DNA from: a virus
Length of the DNA stretch: 22,333 nt
Reading direction: 5' to 3' (one strand)
IMG/VR virus record: IMGVR_UViG_3300034103_000738
Location: 1-22,333 of that record
The notes under the pieces were generated by a model, which was given only the letters and a program-made list of their open reading frames with translations, had not been told where the DNA came from and did not search any database. The stretch's first letter is position 1, and each line of letters opens with the position of its first letter. Positions 21,440-22,333 of this stretch are shown here, piece by piece. Position numbers and translations under genes: made by a program.

Positions 21440-22333
21440 CCGCATCGGATCAGGAGTTCATCGCCGCCTGGCGGCGGCTCAAGAAGGCCACGCTCGTCTC
21501 CAAGGCGCTCAACATCGGACTGCGCAGCGTCTACAGCCGCCGCCGGTCGATGGAGGCGAAATACGGCATGGCGCTCGAGGCAATCAACCCGATCCGCGGC
21601 ACGGGAGAGCAGAGCCTCGCCGGACGCCGCGCCAACGCCCTCGCCGCAGAACGCGCCGAGAAGTACGAGGGCGAGATGCACGACACCGTCGCGGACGGCG
21701 TGGTGCTGGTGGCCTCCGACTGCCACTACTGGCCCGGCATCGTCACCGTCGCGCACGAGGCATTCTGCCGTCTCGCCAAGGCGCTCAAGCCCGCCATGAT
21801 CGTGCTCAACGGCGACATCCTCGACGGCGCGCGCATCAGCCGCCACCCGCGCATCATGTGGGAACAGCAGCCGCAGCTGAAGGACGAGATCCACGCCGTG
21901 CAGGACCGGTGCGCCGAGATCGAGCGAGCGGCAGGCAAGGCCAAGCTCGTGCGCACGATTGGTAACCATGACGCACGTTTCGAGAACTACCTCTCCGGCC
22001 GCGTCTCCGAGGTCGAGGGGATGCCGGGCTCGACGCTGCTCGACTTCCTGCCCAAGTGGCGCGCCGGCTGGGCGCTGCACCTCAACGCCAAGACCGACGG
22101 CTGGGTCTGCATCCGTCACCGCCCGGTCGTGGGCGGCATCCACGCCGCCATCAACTCCACGCTCAAGGCTGGCGTGAGCTACGTCCACGGCCACCTGCAC
22201 CAGCTCAAGGTCACGCCCTGGGCGGACTACCGCGGCCGTAGATACGGCGTAGACACCGGCACGATGGCCGACGTCGGCGGCCCGCAGTTCACCTACGTCG
22301 AGGCGGGCCCGCTCAACTGGGCGTCGGGCTTCG
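21430..22333 (+). CDS. Metallophosphoesterase with N-terminal HTH-like region (3' end missing)
   Basis: The frame opens at GTG 21430 (GGAG seven bases before) and runs without stop to the window end: 301 complete codons. Residues 7-46 (DQEFIAAWRRLKKATLVSKA then LNIGLRSVYSRRRSMEAKYG) read like a helix-turn-helix of the type found in phage terminase-like or regulatory proteins. From residue 91 a calcineurin-like phosphoesterase domain follows: VVLVASD97CH99, then LNGD129ILDG, then IGN179H180DARF, H230 in CIRHRPVVGG, and GH255LH257Q. All five metal-binding blocks are present in the usual order, so it is probably an active two-metal phosphodiesterase or phosphatase. The substrate is unknown; nucleic acid is suggested by the HTH. 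The gene continues beyond the window. Confidence 0.8.
   Translation, partial: MPLTASDQEFIAAWRRLKKATLVSKALNIGLRSVYSRRRSMEAKYGMALEAINPIRGTGEQSLAGRRANALAAERAEKYEGEMHDTVADGVVLVASDCHYWPGIVTVAHEAFCRLAKALKPAMIVLNGDILDGARISRHPRIMWEQQPQLKDEIHAVQDRCAEIERAAGKAKLVRTIGNHDARFENYLSGRVSEVEGMPGSTLLDFLPKWRAGWALHLNAKTDGWVCIRHRPVVGGIHAAINSTLKAGVSYVHGHLHQLKVTPWADYRGRRYGVDTGTMADVGGPQFTYVEAGPLNWASGF

Overview
This window is one continuous stretch of tailed-phage (Caudovirales, podovirus-like) late genes. All genes lie on the + strand and are tightly packed with ATGA/GTGA/TGATG overlaps. There is no gene-free stretch longer than about 140 bases. The overall high GC content and GC-ending codons suggest a virus of a high-GC Gram-negative bacterium. 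The Gram-negative host is supported directly by a two-component spanin pair with an outer-membrane lipoprotein. No integrase, repressor, tRNA, CRISPR or transposase was seen, so lifestyle cannot be judged. The window starts inside the portal gene and ends inside a metallophosphoesterase gene.

Layout: (1) P22-type portal, 5' end missing (1-1874). (2) A cassette of accessory, probably virion-surface genes between portal and scaffold (1892-5119): a small beta protein, a concanavalin-like lectin/fibre protein, two small unknowns, a second small beta protein and a Gly/Tyr-rich low-complexity protein. (3) A cluster of small basic proteins around a 481-aa protein that carries HhH-GPD DNA-glycosylase-like motifs (5116-7464). 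(4) Capsid morphogenesis: scaffold and DUF5309/SU10-type major capsid protein, closed by a hairpin terminator (7475-9479). (5) Head completion: conserved small protein, GT-A type glycosyltransferase and SU10-type adaptor (9494-11080). (6) A tail fibre with internal repeats (11158-12306). (7) A complete lysis cassette inserted inside the structural module: TM protein, NlpC/P60-like endolysin, holin-like protein, Rz-like i-spanin and embedded Rz1-like o-spanin (12322-13746). (8) A beta-propeller-like tail hub/nozzle, a GNAT-like small protein, and a coiled-coil protein with a C-terminal peptidase S74 chaperone domain (13748-17303). (9) Probable internal/ejection proteins (17305-20935), ending in a hairpin. 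(10) A new module starting with an HEXXH metallopeptidase and an HTH-metallophosphoesterase fusion (21074-end).

The capsid genes build a procapsid on the portal, and adaptor and nozzle proteins close the tail. Fibre and lectin proteins contact the host or other surfaces. The internal proteins probably form the DNA ejection conduit, and the lysis cassette opens all three envelope layers. The least explained elements are the HhH-GPD-like protein placed among virion genes, the GY/RG-rich protein, the GC-rich/AT-rich mosaic in both host-contact genes, the S74 domain sitting on a coiled-coil protein instead of the fibre, and the HTH-metallophosphoesterase at the right edge. All functional calls come from reading motifs by eye; no database search was possible.
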